Source: Mangifera indica
Taxonomy: Eukaryota > Streptophyta > Magnoliopsida > Sapindales > Anacardiaceae
DNA: 64,000 nucleotides
Reading direction: 5' to 3'
Assembly (NCBI RefSeq): GCF_011075055.1
Contig: NC_058149.1
Coordinates: 10,298,449-10,362,448, forward strand
This document shows, in pieces, positions 27,497-38,500 of the stretch. Position 1 is the stretch's first letter. Every line of letters starts with the position of its first letter. Both the position numbers and the translations under genes were made by a program. Under the pieces are notes generated by a model that was not told where the DNA came from, did no database searches, and was given only the letters and a program-made list of their open reading frames with translations.

Positions 27497-28055
27497 TTTC
27501 AAAAACTCAAATATTCATTTATAAGTCATTTCATATTAAAATTTTCAATTAAAATAAAAAATAAAATGGTTATTTTAAAAATAATATTAAAAATTAAATT
27601 TCATTATTTTTGCCTTAAATTCTAAAAGCTAACAACTTCACCTCTAACTAAAATTTTTTAACTTTGAGAAGTAACATTTTTGTCCCTAAACTTAGGGTTT
27701 CCATTTTTTTTCAATTTCAACAGCCCCCAAAACTTTTAAAAACTAAAATTTCACCCCTTCTTGAACTTCAATTTCCAGCATCCCTTCAAGCATCCTCTTT
27801 GTTCATCTTTGCCTCTTCCTTCATCTAAGTTGAGTCGACAATGCGACGAAGTCCGACCCCCATCTATGACAAAGAGGCACAAGCGCAACATTTTGGATGA
27901 AGAGATGTTATGCCTAAGACTCGTCGTTCAGATGATCATCTAGAAGATGATTTGTAGGGTGGGGAAATGTAAACTGGTGCCGACGACAGTTTGGAATGAA
28001 AAAGGGATGTAGTCGGCGCCAAGATGGTGACTTGAGGTGAAAAAAACCTAGGTTT

Positions 28056-28077
28056 GGGGGGGGGGGGGGGGGGGGGG
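28056..28077. repeat. Poly-G tract, 22 bases
   Basis: An uninterrupted run of 22 G lies in the core of the older foldback element. Long G runs are rare in AT-rich plant DNA. The exact length may be affected by sequencing or assembly. Confidence 0.9.
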
Positions 28078-28311
28078 AGGAATGTGATTTTTTAAAAACT
28101 TTTTTAAAAAGGGTGAATTTGTTAGTTTTTAAAACCTGTGAGAGAAATATAATAATATTATTAAATAATAATTTTTCCTCTAACCTTAATTCAGATTTTT
28201 AACAGAATTTAACTTATAAATAAGTGTTTGAGTTTTTGAAAATTAAAAAATAATACTTTGAGATTTCTTTATACCTTAGGTGAGAATAAACCTTTTGGCC
28301 TTTGAAAAAAA

Positions 28312-28540
28312 AAAAGCCAAAAGACTTGATTCATCATCAAACTTCTAATAATTAAGTGCGAAAAACTCAAACTTCTAATTGTCAGTGCTTAAAGTTAACA
28401 AAATCAATTAAATTTAAGGGTATAATTGTTATTTAACCATTGATATTAAAAAATAAAAAATTATCTCATTTATCGTTTTAATTTTAAAAACTAATAATTT
28501 TCTCTCTATCTAAATTTAAAAAAATTTTATTTTCACCCTA
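28312..28540. repeat. Left arm of a foldback element, truncated
   Basis: The sequence begins GCCAAAAGACTTGATTCATC directly after the duplicated A-rich flank of the preceding element. It continues through the arm (AATTTTAAAAACTAATAATT, then TTTTCACCCTAAGG) and then stops. No right half is present. Confidence 0.5.
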
Positions 28541-28724
28541 AGGTGTTAAGTGATTCAATGTTTGTAAATTAAAATGCTGATTTCATCTTGTAAAAACTGT
28601 TGCAAGTTTACGCTTTTGTAAATTAAATGCTGTAAAAATTGTTGCAGGCGTTGGCTTCGTATCAACTAGGAATTTTAAGAGGAAGCACATAGTTTAAATT
28701 TGGTACTCAATTCTTCTTTGTCAG

Positions 28725-30444
28725 GGCAAAGGACTATTTCCTACTTTTGTTTTAGTTGAAATTCAAAAATACACTTATGATAGTTGAAAAGGCCAAACAA
28801 CTATTTCCCACCCAAGGTTTAGCGTTTTCTCAAAAGTCCCCCCTTTAACTATGGAAACACCAAACACCCATCCATGACCGGTTAGATTTAACCAAACCCT
28901 AACGGTGGTAGGGGTAAAATCGTCATTTTGGCTATAATATTAAAAATAAACTAAAATAGAATCTAATTTTGCCCCCCTAAACTTTAAAAACTAAAATTTT
29001 CCCTCACCCTAAGTTTTAAAAAATCACAGTTTCACCCTAGAGTTTGGTTTTGAAATCTCCGACGACCTCTCCGGCTCCGTTGCCGACGGCCGCTCCCTCC
29101 GGAAGCAACCTCTCCTTCCGGCGATCTCTTTCCTCCCATTTGGAGGTCCGATCGACGCCCGGAGACGCCGTGGGAGACGAAGACTTCGTCGGGAAGACGA
29201 AGTTCTTCGTCTTCCCAGACGAAGCCGTCGTCGTCGTCTTCGTCTGGGAAGATGAAGAACTTCGTCTTCCCGACGAAGTCTTCGTCTTCCACGGCGTCTC
29301 CGGGCGCCGATCGGACCTCCAAATGGGAGAAAAGAGATCGCCGGAAGGAGAGGTTGCTTCCGGAGGGAGCGGCCGTCGGCAACGGAGCCGAAGAGGTCGC
29401 CGGAGATTTCAAAACCAAACCCTAGGGTGAAACTGCCATTTTTTAAAACTTAGACGGGGAGAAAATTTCAGTTTTTAAAGTTTAGGGGGGCAAAAGGAGA
29501 TAAAATTTTCAGCCGTTAGGGTTTGGTTAAATCTAACCGGCCATGGGTGGGTGTTTGGTGTTTCCATAGTTAAAGGGGGGACTTTTGAGAAAACGCTAAA
29601 CCTTGGGTGGGAAATAGTCGTTTGGCCTAGTTGAAAAACTCAAATTTTCATCTACAGTCCAACTTCTGTTAACTTTTTCTGTTAAAATGAAGGGTAAAAT
29701 AGTTATTTTACTATTTATATTACAAAGTTATAAATTTTATTACTTTCTCCCATGTTTTAAAAATTAATATTTCACCTTAATCTAAAATTTTTAAACTTTA
29801 AAAAATAACATTTTCACCCCTAAACTTAGAGTTTTTATATTTCTCAAACTACGTCGCCCCCCAGAACTTTCAAAAACAACAATCTCAACCCTACTCTTCA
29901 ACTTTAGCTTGACGTCGTCTTCGACCCTCTCTTTCTCTCGGTGCACTAGAAAACCATACGACGAAGAGAAGGAGATCCCTTCGTCGCATGGTGCGATGAA
30001 GACACAAAGATAAGAGGTGTCTCTAGAGATCTGCTTCTCTTTGTCGCACGATTTTTCGACGCATCGGGAAAAGAAAGAGGCTAAAGAAGATGTCAGAAGA
30101 GATTTAAAAGCTGAAGTTGAAGAGTGGGGATGAGATTGCTAATTTTGAAAATTTTAGAAGGCGATTATTGTTTGAAAAATATGGAAACACTAGGTTTGAG
30201 ATTAAAAATGTTACTTTTTAAAGTTTAAAAACTTTAAGTAAAAGTAAAATATTAGTTTCTAAAATCTAGAGGAAAGTAATAAAATTTATAATTTTTTATA
30301 TAAATAATAAAATAATTACTTTACCCCTCGTCTTAACAAAAAAAGATTAATAGAAATTATATTACAAATGGGAGTTTGGACTTTTTAACTAGCATAGGTA
30401 TGCTAACTTCAGCAAAAAATTGGGTGGGAAATAGTGGTTTGGCC
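28725..30444. mobile_element. Older foldback element containing a nested copy (second case)
   Basis: The left end is GGGCAAAGGACTATTTCCTA and the right end TTGGGTGGGAAATAGTGGTT then TGGCC. A younger family member occupies 28791-29627 within its left arm. After the insert, sequence continues CTCAAATTTTCATCTACAGT, which completes the arm. Its core (29880-30130) is an inverted repeat around CGACGAAGAG/CGTCGCA segments. The outer flanks do not show a clear duplication, which fits an old insertion. Confidence 0.65.
28791..29627. mobile_element. Young foldback element with perfect TSD and palindromic GC-rich core
   Basis: The ends are GGCCAAACAACTATTTCCCA and its inverted copy ending TCGTTTGGCC. 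Both flanks read TAGTTGAAAA (28781-28790 and 29628-29637), a perfect 10-bp duplication (or 9 bp if one A belongs to the element). The two halves are near-perfect inverted copies over the full 837 bp, so the core gives almost the same 128-codon frame on both strands (29044-29430 plus, 29032-29418 minus). That frame contains GRRQRSRRGRRRF-type low-complexity sequence and I read it as a by-product of the palindrome. Confidence 0.9.
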
Positions 30445-31310
30445 TTTTTATTATTATTAAATTTGATAGACACTTCCAAGTCAAAAGGCCATTAATTAAG
30501 ATTCAGAACAAAAATTGAATTCAGTGCATAGGTTCATCTGCATCTGAAAAATTGTTGATTTAAAATTAGGTTGACCAAATCTTATGCTCTACAACTTCAT
30601 ATGATATTAAAATCAGTCTTCACATGCCCCATTGACATCGACAACTAATTTAAATTAATCATAGTTGATTATAGTCAGTTTTATTAAAACCTGTCAGTAA
30701 TATTGATTTAATCAGATTAATAAGTTATTATATTTTTTTAAATACTATCAAATATTTATTATATTTTTTAAATATAAAATATAATTTTAAATATATTAAT
30801 TAAACAATTAATATTTCATTACATAGATAAAAAAAATCAATTACATATTGTTAGTTTTAAATAGTTTTTTTAGTTTAATAAATTTTTTGAGTTCGACCAA
30901 ATTTCACATAAATCAATATTTATATATAGAGTATATTAAATTGTGAAATCGGATTAAATTATACACTGGTTCACGATTCAATCAATCAAACTAGACAATC
31001 TGATCCGATTTTAAAAATATTAATTATAGAAGTCGAATCGTATATTAAAAATTTAATTTTTTATCGTATATCATATTTTATAATATATTTTTTAAAAATT
31101 AAAATAATAAAATATCCTAAATTGACATCTCATTCTTTTAAAAACTGTTATAAACACTCATAAAAATTTAAAATTTATCATATAAATTCTTTCATATAAT
31201 CATTTTTTTATAAATATATATTGATCTATATTAATAATATATATTACATCATAAAATATATATACTATATTATATAATATATTCAATATATTATATTAAT
31301 TAAATATATC

Positions 31311-31342
<32 letters not shown>

Positions 31343-32699
31343 ATAAGGTAATGATATCTATTATTATAAGTAATTAACACCAACTCATCGATGGAGTCGT
31401 AAGGCACATGATTTTGGTTCAGTTGGTGTATCCTCTCTACACGTAATTGTTCAACCATTAAACATTGTTCTTTAAGCTTTGGATTTATGTGACATTTTAC
31501 ATGGTTATACAGTTACACCAATAAAAGTTTGATTCTCATAGAATTCCTCACCTACCGACCTTATTAAATCAGTGTGGAGCCGGTCATCGACTACAAATTT
31601 TGACCTTATTATACATTAATTTGTATTGGCTAAAACTAAAATGGCTGCTAACAGTTGGGCTTTGACGGGAGAAGAAGAGGTTTGGAAAACTCCATCGATA
31701 GCTACAACGAAGATGGTCGATAAAAAGGAAGAAAAAATCTTGGAAGAATATAATCACTTTTGAAATATTAATTTTTAAAATTTTTTAATTAAATAATATT
31801 TTTATTCTTAATTTTAATAAAAAATTTTAACAATAATTGATATTTAAATTTAATAAACAGGTCGTGATTAAATACACAGGCTGAATTGAGTTTTCAATAT
31901 TAACTGTGGATTTAAAATGATAATAACAAATATTAGCGCCTCCTTGGAAGGTGGTACGAGGATAGTAATTTCGGTTCAAAATTAGGAGTCTTGCTCTAGA
32001 TGGGAAGAAAATTTCCTTATAAAATTGGAGAAGAGAACAAAAATAAAGATTAAAAAAACCCTTGTAATATAGAAAGGCCAAGAATAGGGATATATGTGTT
32101 CGCTTCCTGTCTCGTCCTATCATTTTCTTTGTCTTCATCCCTTTATACTAATATATTTATTTAAAATACTAACATATTTTTATAATTTTAGATTATTTAT
32201 ATTTTTCAAATTTATTTAGATTTTTTTGTGTATATTAATATAGTTAATATATAATATTTAAAATAGTATGTTCATTTAATTTTATTGTTTAATATATTTA
32301 TGATGTGTTTAAATAGTATGTAGAGAGCTTTTTTTTTGTGGGTACAAAAAGAAAATTTTTTTTTGTAAGAATAAAAATTTTTTGTTTGTAAGAAAACAAT
32401 AAAAATCTTTGTTATTTTTATAATAAAAACAAAAATAAATATCTCATATGGACTGGGATTCTCCCTCAACCTTTTTCTATTGCTATTCCTAAGGTGGTAT
32501 AAAATATAGGGAAATTTTATAGAAAATTCCCACAATATTATTATGAATAATTCACGAGAGTAATATCAACTCAATTTCATCAAAATCTTATAACAAAATT
32601 CAATAGATATATTATTTAAAAGAAGAAAATAATTCTTTAAACATAAAGACGCGAATCGCGGAAGGGCAGTGGGAAGAGATCTATATACATTCCTAATTC

Positions 32700-33080
32700 C
32701 CAAACTTCCATAATGAGTTCAACATGAATCGGATTAAATTTGATCCGTGTTTATTTAAATTTAAATTTTAATTAGATTTAAATAAATTTTAAAATAAATT
32801 AAATTTAATCAAATTTAAATTTAAGAATTCAATTTTTTCAAATTCAAACTTTATGAGTGATCAGTTTATAAAACTCGTGAACTTAAAAAATTTAATACGA
32901 ATTGATTAAAACAATGTCATTTTGAGTAATATAAATCAAAACGATATTGTTTTAATATCGAACTAAGCTTAAATTTGAGTTCGACTTCTCTCAAATAAAC
33001 TAAACTTGAACACTTTGAAGTGAGTTCAACGAGTTTAAATTCAAGTTTGGTTTAATTTAGTTCGAATCCAACTCTAAGTA
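32700..33080. repeat. hAT-like MITE, degenerate
   Basis: The right end reads AGTTCGAATCCAACTCTAAG, whose reverse complement begins like the common AGGGTTGGATTCGAA terminus of hAT-derived MITEs. The interior carries paired AAATTTAAATTTAA, GAGTTCGACTT and GTTCAACGAGTTTAAATTCA segments. A second, similar stretch is at about 53530-53880. The left boundary is uncertain. Confidence 0.4.
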
Positions 33081-33835
33081 TGAATTACACTTGGGTGGGT
33101 TATCTGCAGGTACCCCTTTAAAAAATGGGCATATGTTTTGGATTTTTGGATTTTCTTCTTGTGGGTAATAGACTTTTATGGGCGAACTGAGTATGCCAAT
33201 TGGTACTTGTGATTTTTTTTAAACTCATTTTATTTTTTTCTTTAATATTAAACTTACAATACACACAATATAAATTTCACATACTTTTTCTTTTTTTAAT
33301 ATAAAATAAACTCAAACTCACTTTAAAGTTAAATTAAAAAAACAAATCCATTTAAAAATTTGCTAGTTTTTATCACTCTAAGGCTATAATATTTGAAATA
33401 AATATCTATTTTTCACTAGTATGACAAATTGATTATTTTTTAAACTGACCTATTAGTTTATTATTATTCAAATATATGGAAGGCATTTTTATGATTTGAC
33501 ATAGATTCCACTCCTATATGAAATACTTATCCTCTCTGTGTAGAAAATTTAAAAACAAATTATTGAAAGATGTAAAATGAATACATTAAAATAATAAAAA
33601 TAAAAAAAAGTAGTGTAATATTAGTAGTTAACTTATGAGTCGATCCGTACCTATAAAATCAAATACGAGTTTTAAAAATTATCACCTATATAAATCAACC
33701 CGTACATGTTTTACCCACTCTTGTTTTTATTCGGTTTGTACTTGGTTTGCTCATCCGTTTGTCAAGTCTAGTATGAATGAATAAACAATAAACATGATTA
33801 TGTTATTCCATAATGTGTACAAGAATTAATTCAAT

Positions 33836-34006
33836 AAAACTATATGTACCTACTTTGAATATATAAAATAATACACATTTATATGTATACGCATATGATT
33901 AGATGATTTTAAATTAATGATATATTTATACTTAATTATATAATAATATATATTAATATATATTTATTTATGTATTCAAAATAAATATATATAATATTTT
34001 TTAAAT
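33836..34006. mobile_element. Hairpin MITE
   Basis: The left arm AATAAAACTATATGTACCTA and right arm TATTCAAAATAAATATATAT match the ~165-bp hairpin family. It is noncoding and AT-rich. Confidence 0.6.
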
Positions 34007-34341
34007 TATATTGTAAAATTAGGGATGATCGTTTTCCTTGTATGGTTATGAATAAAAAAAAGGGAACAAAGTATGGTTGGTCCATGTAAAACATGAATGG
34101 GGCCTAATCTATATCACAAGTAGAAAGGGGGCACGCTTTGATCTCATCATCATGCCGCTCACTGACTTTTCCCCTCATTTAACACTAATTAATCAGGTCC
34201 ACAAAACGTCCTTTGCTTTCTTTATAAGTTTTTTATTTAAATGGGCAACTTCCTGGAGAAGTCTGCTTCAACCGTATAAATAAAATATTAGTTTAAACAG
34301 TCTGGTAGGATTCGCAAGTGTCAAGATAAGGCTTAAACGTC

Positions 34342-34347
34342 CACGTG
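34342..34347. promoter_or_regulatory. G-box (CACGTG) upstream of the DENN gene
   Basis: The string GTCCACGTGTGA contains a perfect G-box core about 300 bp upstream of the first untranslated exon. G-boxes bind bZIP and bHLH factors and are frequent in light- and ABA-responsive promoters. Function here is inferred from motif and position only. Confidence 0.35.
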
Positions 34348-35530
34348 TGAAAACTATACCCCTAAACGAATGCTAGCCGTGAGATTTAGAGGGAAAACTA
34401 TGCCGTTTTAACGATTGACAAATGTGGAACGGGGACACTGTATGCTTTGTTACCAAACAAAATCTCGTTACGGCTCACAAACCGTGTGCACATGTAACAA
34501 AGCAAAACAAGAAGAAGGCCGTCCCCTAAAATTTGCAGCTTTTTATCGACCAACACAAGGAGGAGCACGGGCTCTGTCTTTCTTCTTTCCTCTCTACTTC
34601 CAAGCTTTGAACTCTTGTTATACCGCCGTCTCAACTTTTTCTTCTTATTGAAGGTGAGTTCATGTTTATTTCATGGCGAATTATTGGTATCTCTAGGTTT
34701 TTTTTTTAAATTTTTTTATGATGAAGAAAGGTTATTTTTCTAATCGGTGTTGCACTTTGGAAAATCATCGGTTTTCAGTTGAATAAATTTTTATTTTTCT
34801 TTTGATCTAAGTTTTTGTAACTGAAAAAGTTAGATAAAGGGTAAGTAATGGAAATGAATGATGAAAAACTGAGGGAAAGTTGAACTTTTGTTCTTGTATG
34901 AACTCAAAGTATTACTTTTTAGTACACAGGTTTGAAAGTTTACTATATCTGTAAATTATACTGTAAGTGATTGATTTTTTTTCTTTTTAAGAACAGAATA
35001 AATTAATTTTAGTACTTGAAAGTTTTGCTTAATTTGATTTTGCTATTTCAAAAGCGGTAAACTTTAGAGTTAACACTGTTTCTCCTAACATGTTTGTGCT
35101 AAGATTTTCTCGATGGAAACTTTTTTTTTTTTCAAAGGATTTTCTACTTTCTCAATTCTCTTCAGCATCTGCTGCACTGTTGCTTTTTTTTGTTGACACG
35201 TTTTAGTCAAAATCTAAATAAACGTTGAGTGAAACAGAAAGAAAAGGATATGAATTTACTTGATAGTTTGAAAACTGATGAATTAAGGATCCGCACATGT
35301 TTATGTTCTATGTTGTTGTATAGTTCAGTTTTGAATAAATTATTTTGGAATCAATTAGTTATAAAGCAATCAGAGTCAGTTGTGCTGCTGCTTGAGCACG
35401 TTTGACTTTAAGAGCTATTTCAGTTGAATAGAATATTTTTGTGAAATAAGTGTTTTATTCCTGTAGATAATTATCCTAGAGTTGGACTTTTGTTTATATG
35501 GGATGTTTTTGCAGTTGAAGAATTTTTAGG

Positions 35531-38500
35531 ATGTCTAAGAGTGAAGATTCTGTTAGCCCTGGATGGAGGGCTTCATTTTTCATGCCAAGCACTGAAGATT
35601 TTGCAAGAGCTGTAGCTGCTGCTGCCACTGCTGCTAATTCTCCTCGACCATCTGTAGTTTTCTCATCAAAAGATGAGAGTGGTGATAGTCAATTTCAGAA
35701 AATGCAGCGCCGAGTTACAAGAGTATTGAAAGGGTTCTCGCATCCTCCTGAAGAGCAAAAAACTGGAACTTACAATCCAGAAGTTCTAACCAGCCAAAAG
35801 CGTCAATGGGCAAGCTTTCAGTTGCAATACTTGGTATGTATTTTCATTCAAGTGTACTTCATACAGGAATGCCACTGTTTTATAGTACTTGGTATGTACT
35901 TTCTTTCAACTGTACTCCATCCACTAATTCCACAGTTTTGTGTATCAAGATTTTTTGGTAAGTGTCTACCAAAGGATTTGCCTTTGGGCCCAAGTATTTT
36001 AATCAACTTTGTATATTTTTGTTACTTGTATAATTGTGACTCAAATCTTTATAATTCTTGTTAATTCAGTATAAAAATTTATTGTCTGAAGTTGTTAACA
36101 CGCTTGACATCCATTGTTTTTTGTTGTGCATACTCTTTCTAAATGATGTCTTGTATTATTTTTTAATTCTGTTCATTTTGTTTTTATAACAGTTGTCCTA
36201 TTCAAGTTTTGCAGGTTCATAGGTCCTTGAAAGAGCCATCAAGGCTTTTTGAGAGCATGGTAGTTGTTGGACTTCATCCTAATTGTGACATTCAGGCTCT
36301 TCATAGGCAATATATTGCTAGAAAGTCTGAAGGTTCTGGTAAACTGCGAAGCGCTCTCAATTACCAGAATTATTCTCGTGTGGAACCCAATCTTGAACCT
36401 CAGGTGGGTATTCTTGTTTTAAAAAATGTTGAATTTTGTTTTGTTAATATGCGACAATGTTTTAAGCATTGGTTTTGTTTTATGTTTCGACTTTCAGGTC
36501 TTATTTGCATACCCTCGAGAAAAGCAGCTGCCACTTAAATACAAGGATCTCCTTTCATTTTGCTTTCCTGGAGGTGTGGAGGTTGGGTATATACTTGATT
36601 ATTTTCTCAAGAAACTAACCTTTTTTATTACTATATTAATCGCAGTTGTGTTAGCTTGCCTGTTCTTGTTTTTTTTTTTTTTTTTTTTTTTTTGAGTCCA
36701 GTAGTTGTCACTAGTAAAACTTTAGATGATAAAGAGAGGCTTTGCTAGCCATTTTCACATTCATGACATGCATGACAGCTGTCATGGTACTTCTGAAAAT
36801 TCTTGTCTTGCCTCTTGACAAACAGAGATGTGTACTTAATTAAGGAAAATGGGCTTAAGATGTGGATTTTGGAAGTTCAACTGATTGAAAGAATGGGTTC
36901 CATTGCTAATCTGATTGTATCTTTAAACAGTTATATTGTGAAAGAAAGCAATAACATGCTCTTGTGTTATCATAACTGAATTGATATCATCACGGAGTGT
37001 GATGTCTACTTTGAAAAGAGTTGAATTCCATATTCTTATGTGCTTAATTTTTTTGAGCTGACTTTATCCAAAGTCATTTAATCAAGATTGATGTGCCTTC
37101 CATATAGATATCTCATACATCTTTGATGTGTTGTTTTAGGTTCATGCTGTTGAGAGAACGCCCTCCATGAGTGAGTTAAATGAAATCCTTCTTGGGCAGG
37201 TATTTTTGCTCTCAGATTTTAGTATAATTTTCTTTTCTAGCTGACTCTGTACCTTATCAATCTTCCAAGTTTTGTCCATAACCGGTCTCAGTAAGTTATA
37301 GATGTATGTTAGAAATGCGGTTGATTTATAATTATTCTTACAAGAACATAATTATGCAACTATCACGATGCATGATTTACACATTATGGTTTGGCTTGAC
37401 ATCAGTCTATAATTATAGCATTATCACACACATAATGTGCGCTCACCATCACATTGTTATGATTCAACAATGTGGGTTTAGCTGCACAAATTAATTTCCA
37501 CCTTTTAGCTTTATGTGAGATCATATTCCTTCTGTCTTCCCTTAGGCACATTTCTAGGTGATGCTATAGGATAATGTCAGGCTTTACATTAGCATTCAAC
37601 AGAAATCTAGTATGTAGACTTCAGAGGCGGCCGTGTAGAAGATGAGATACTGACAATAACTGACAGTTTTTTCTGTTGGTAGCAATTTGAATCTTTAGCA
37701 TCTAGTTTATATAAACTTTAATCTAGAAATGTTGTTTTTATTTATGGTTTAAAATATATATCTTGTCAAACACCGTTTTTAGTTTTCAATGCTTGTTTTG
37801 CAGGAACACTTAAAACAAAGTGATTTCTCATTTGTATTCCGGCTACAGGTACTACAAAATACTGTCATTTTATCTCTACTTTCTTGATTGCTTCTATTAT
37901 TTATTTTTATCATGTCATTTCTTTCATAAGCATTTACCATTTCCTCTTTCCATTAAAATTTTTGTTGAACTTCTATTATTAGTTTATTGAATGTGTGATT
38001 TTCACAGCTGATAATCCCATTCAGTGTCTGCTGGTTGTCGTTTGCATATCTGAGGCAGATCTATTATTGTAATTTATAAGATGGACAGTGTTTTATAGGT
38101 TCTGTGGGATCTGCATTTTCATAAGCAGTTAATGGGATATGTCCTTTTTATTTATTTCAATGACATTATTCTGATTTGTTTTTGTTGTTTATGAATTTAT
38201 GACTCTATTACACCCTTTTTGATTCCTAGGCTGATGGTTCAACCTTGTATGGGTGCTGTATGTTAGTTGAGGAAATAGTGCAAAAACCATCTGGATTGCT
38301 TTCCATAATTTCTGATAAGCAACCTTCTTGCCCAACTTTGAGCCGTCATTTGCTGACTACAAGAAGATGTTATTGCATTCTTTCAAGGCTTCCATTCTTC
38401 GAGCTACATTTTGGTGTTTTAAATAGGTGTGTGTAATTTACCTTTTGTTATTCTATTCGTTATTATGCAGTCTTGTTTACTTTTCATGTGGTTAATATCT

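Larger units (their letters stand above)
26793..28300. mobile_element. Older foldback element containing a nested copy
   Basis: The left end is GGCAAAAGGACTTGTTTCCC at 26793 and the right end ACCTTAGGTGAGAATAAACC then TTTTGGCC at 28300. The flanks both read TTTGAAAAAAAAA (26780-26792 and from 28301), consistent with a target duplication that includes an A run. A second family member (26861-27496) sits inside its left arm. The core contains a 22-base G run (28056-28077). Confidence 0.75.
30445..34540. other. AT-rich, transposon-dense intergenic region
   Basis: No gene is recognised over about 4 kb. It contains a (TA)n tract at about 31315-31342, a degenerate hAT-like MITE (about 32700-33080), a hairpin MITE (33836-34006) and several further AT-rich segments that look like old element debris. 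Minus-strand frames at 31827-32138 and 32272-32535 are Lys/Phe/Tyr-rich chance frames of AT-rich DNA. Confidence 0.5.

Noticed and set aside
29032..29430. Two 128-codon frames on opposite strands with nearly the same sequence
   Set aside because: They are the two faces of a palindromic transposon core; the composition is low-complexity (GRRQRSRRGRRR) and no family is recognised. Reported as part of the foldback element only.
31315..31342. (TA)n tract considered as a replication or matrix-attachment signal
   Set aside because: TA microsatellites are common in plant intergenic DNA and nothing else supports a special role.
36426..36695. 89-codon plus-strand frame
   Set aside because: It overlaps a DENN exon in another frame and ends in a poly-T tract (poly-Phe); a shadow frame.
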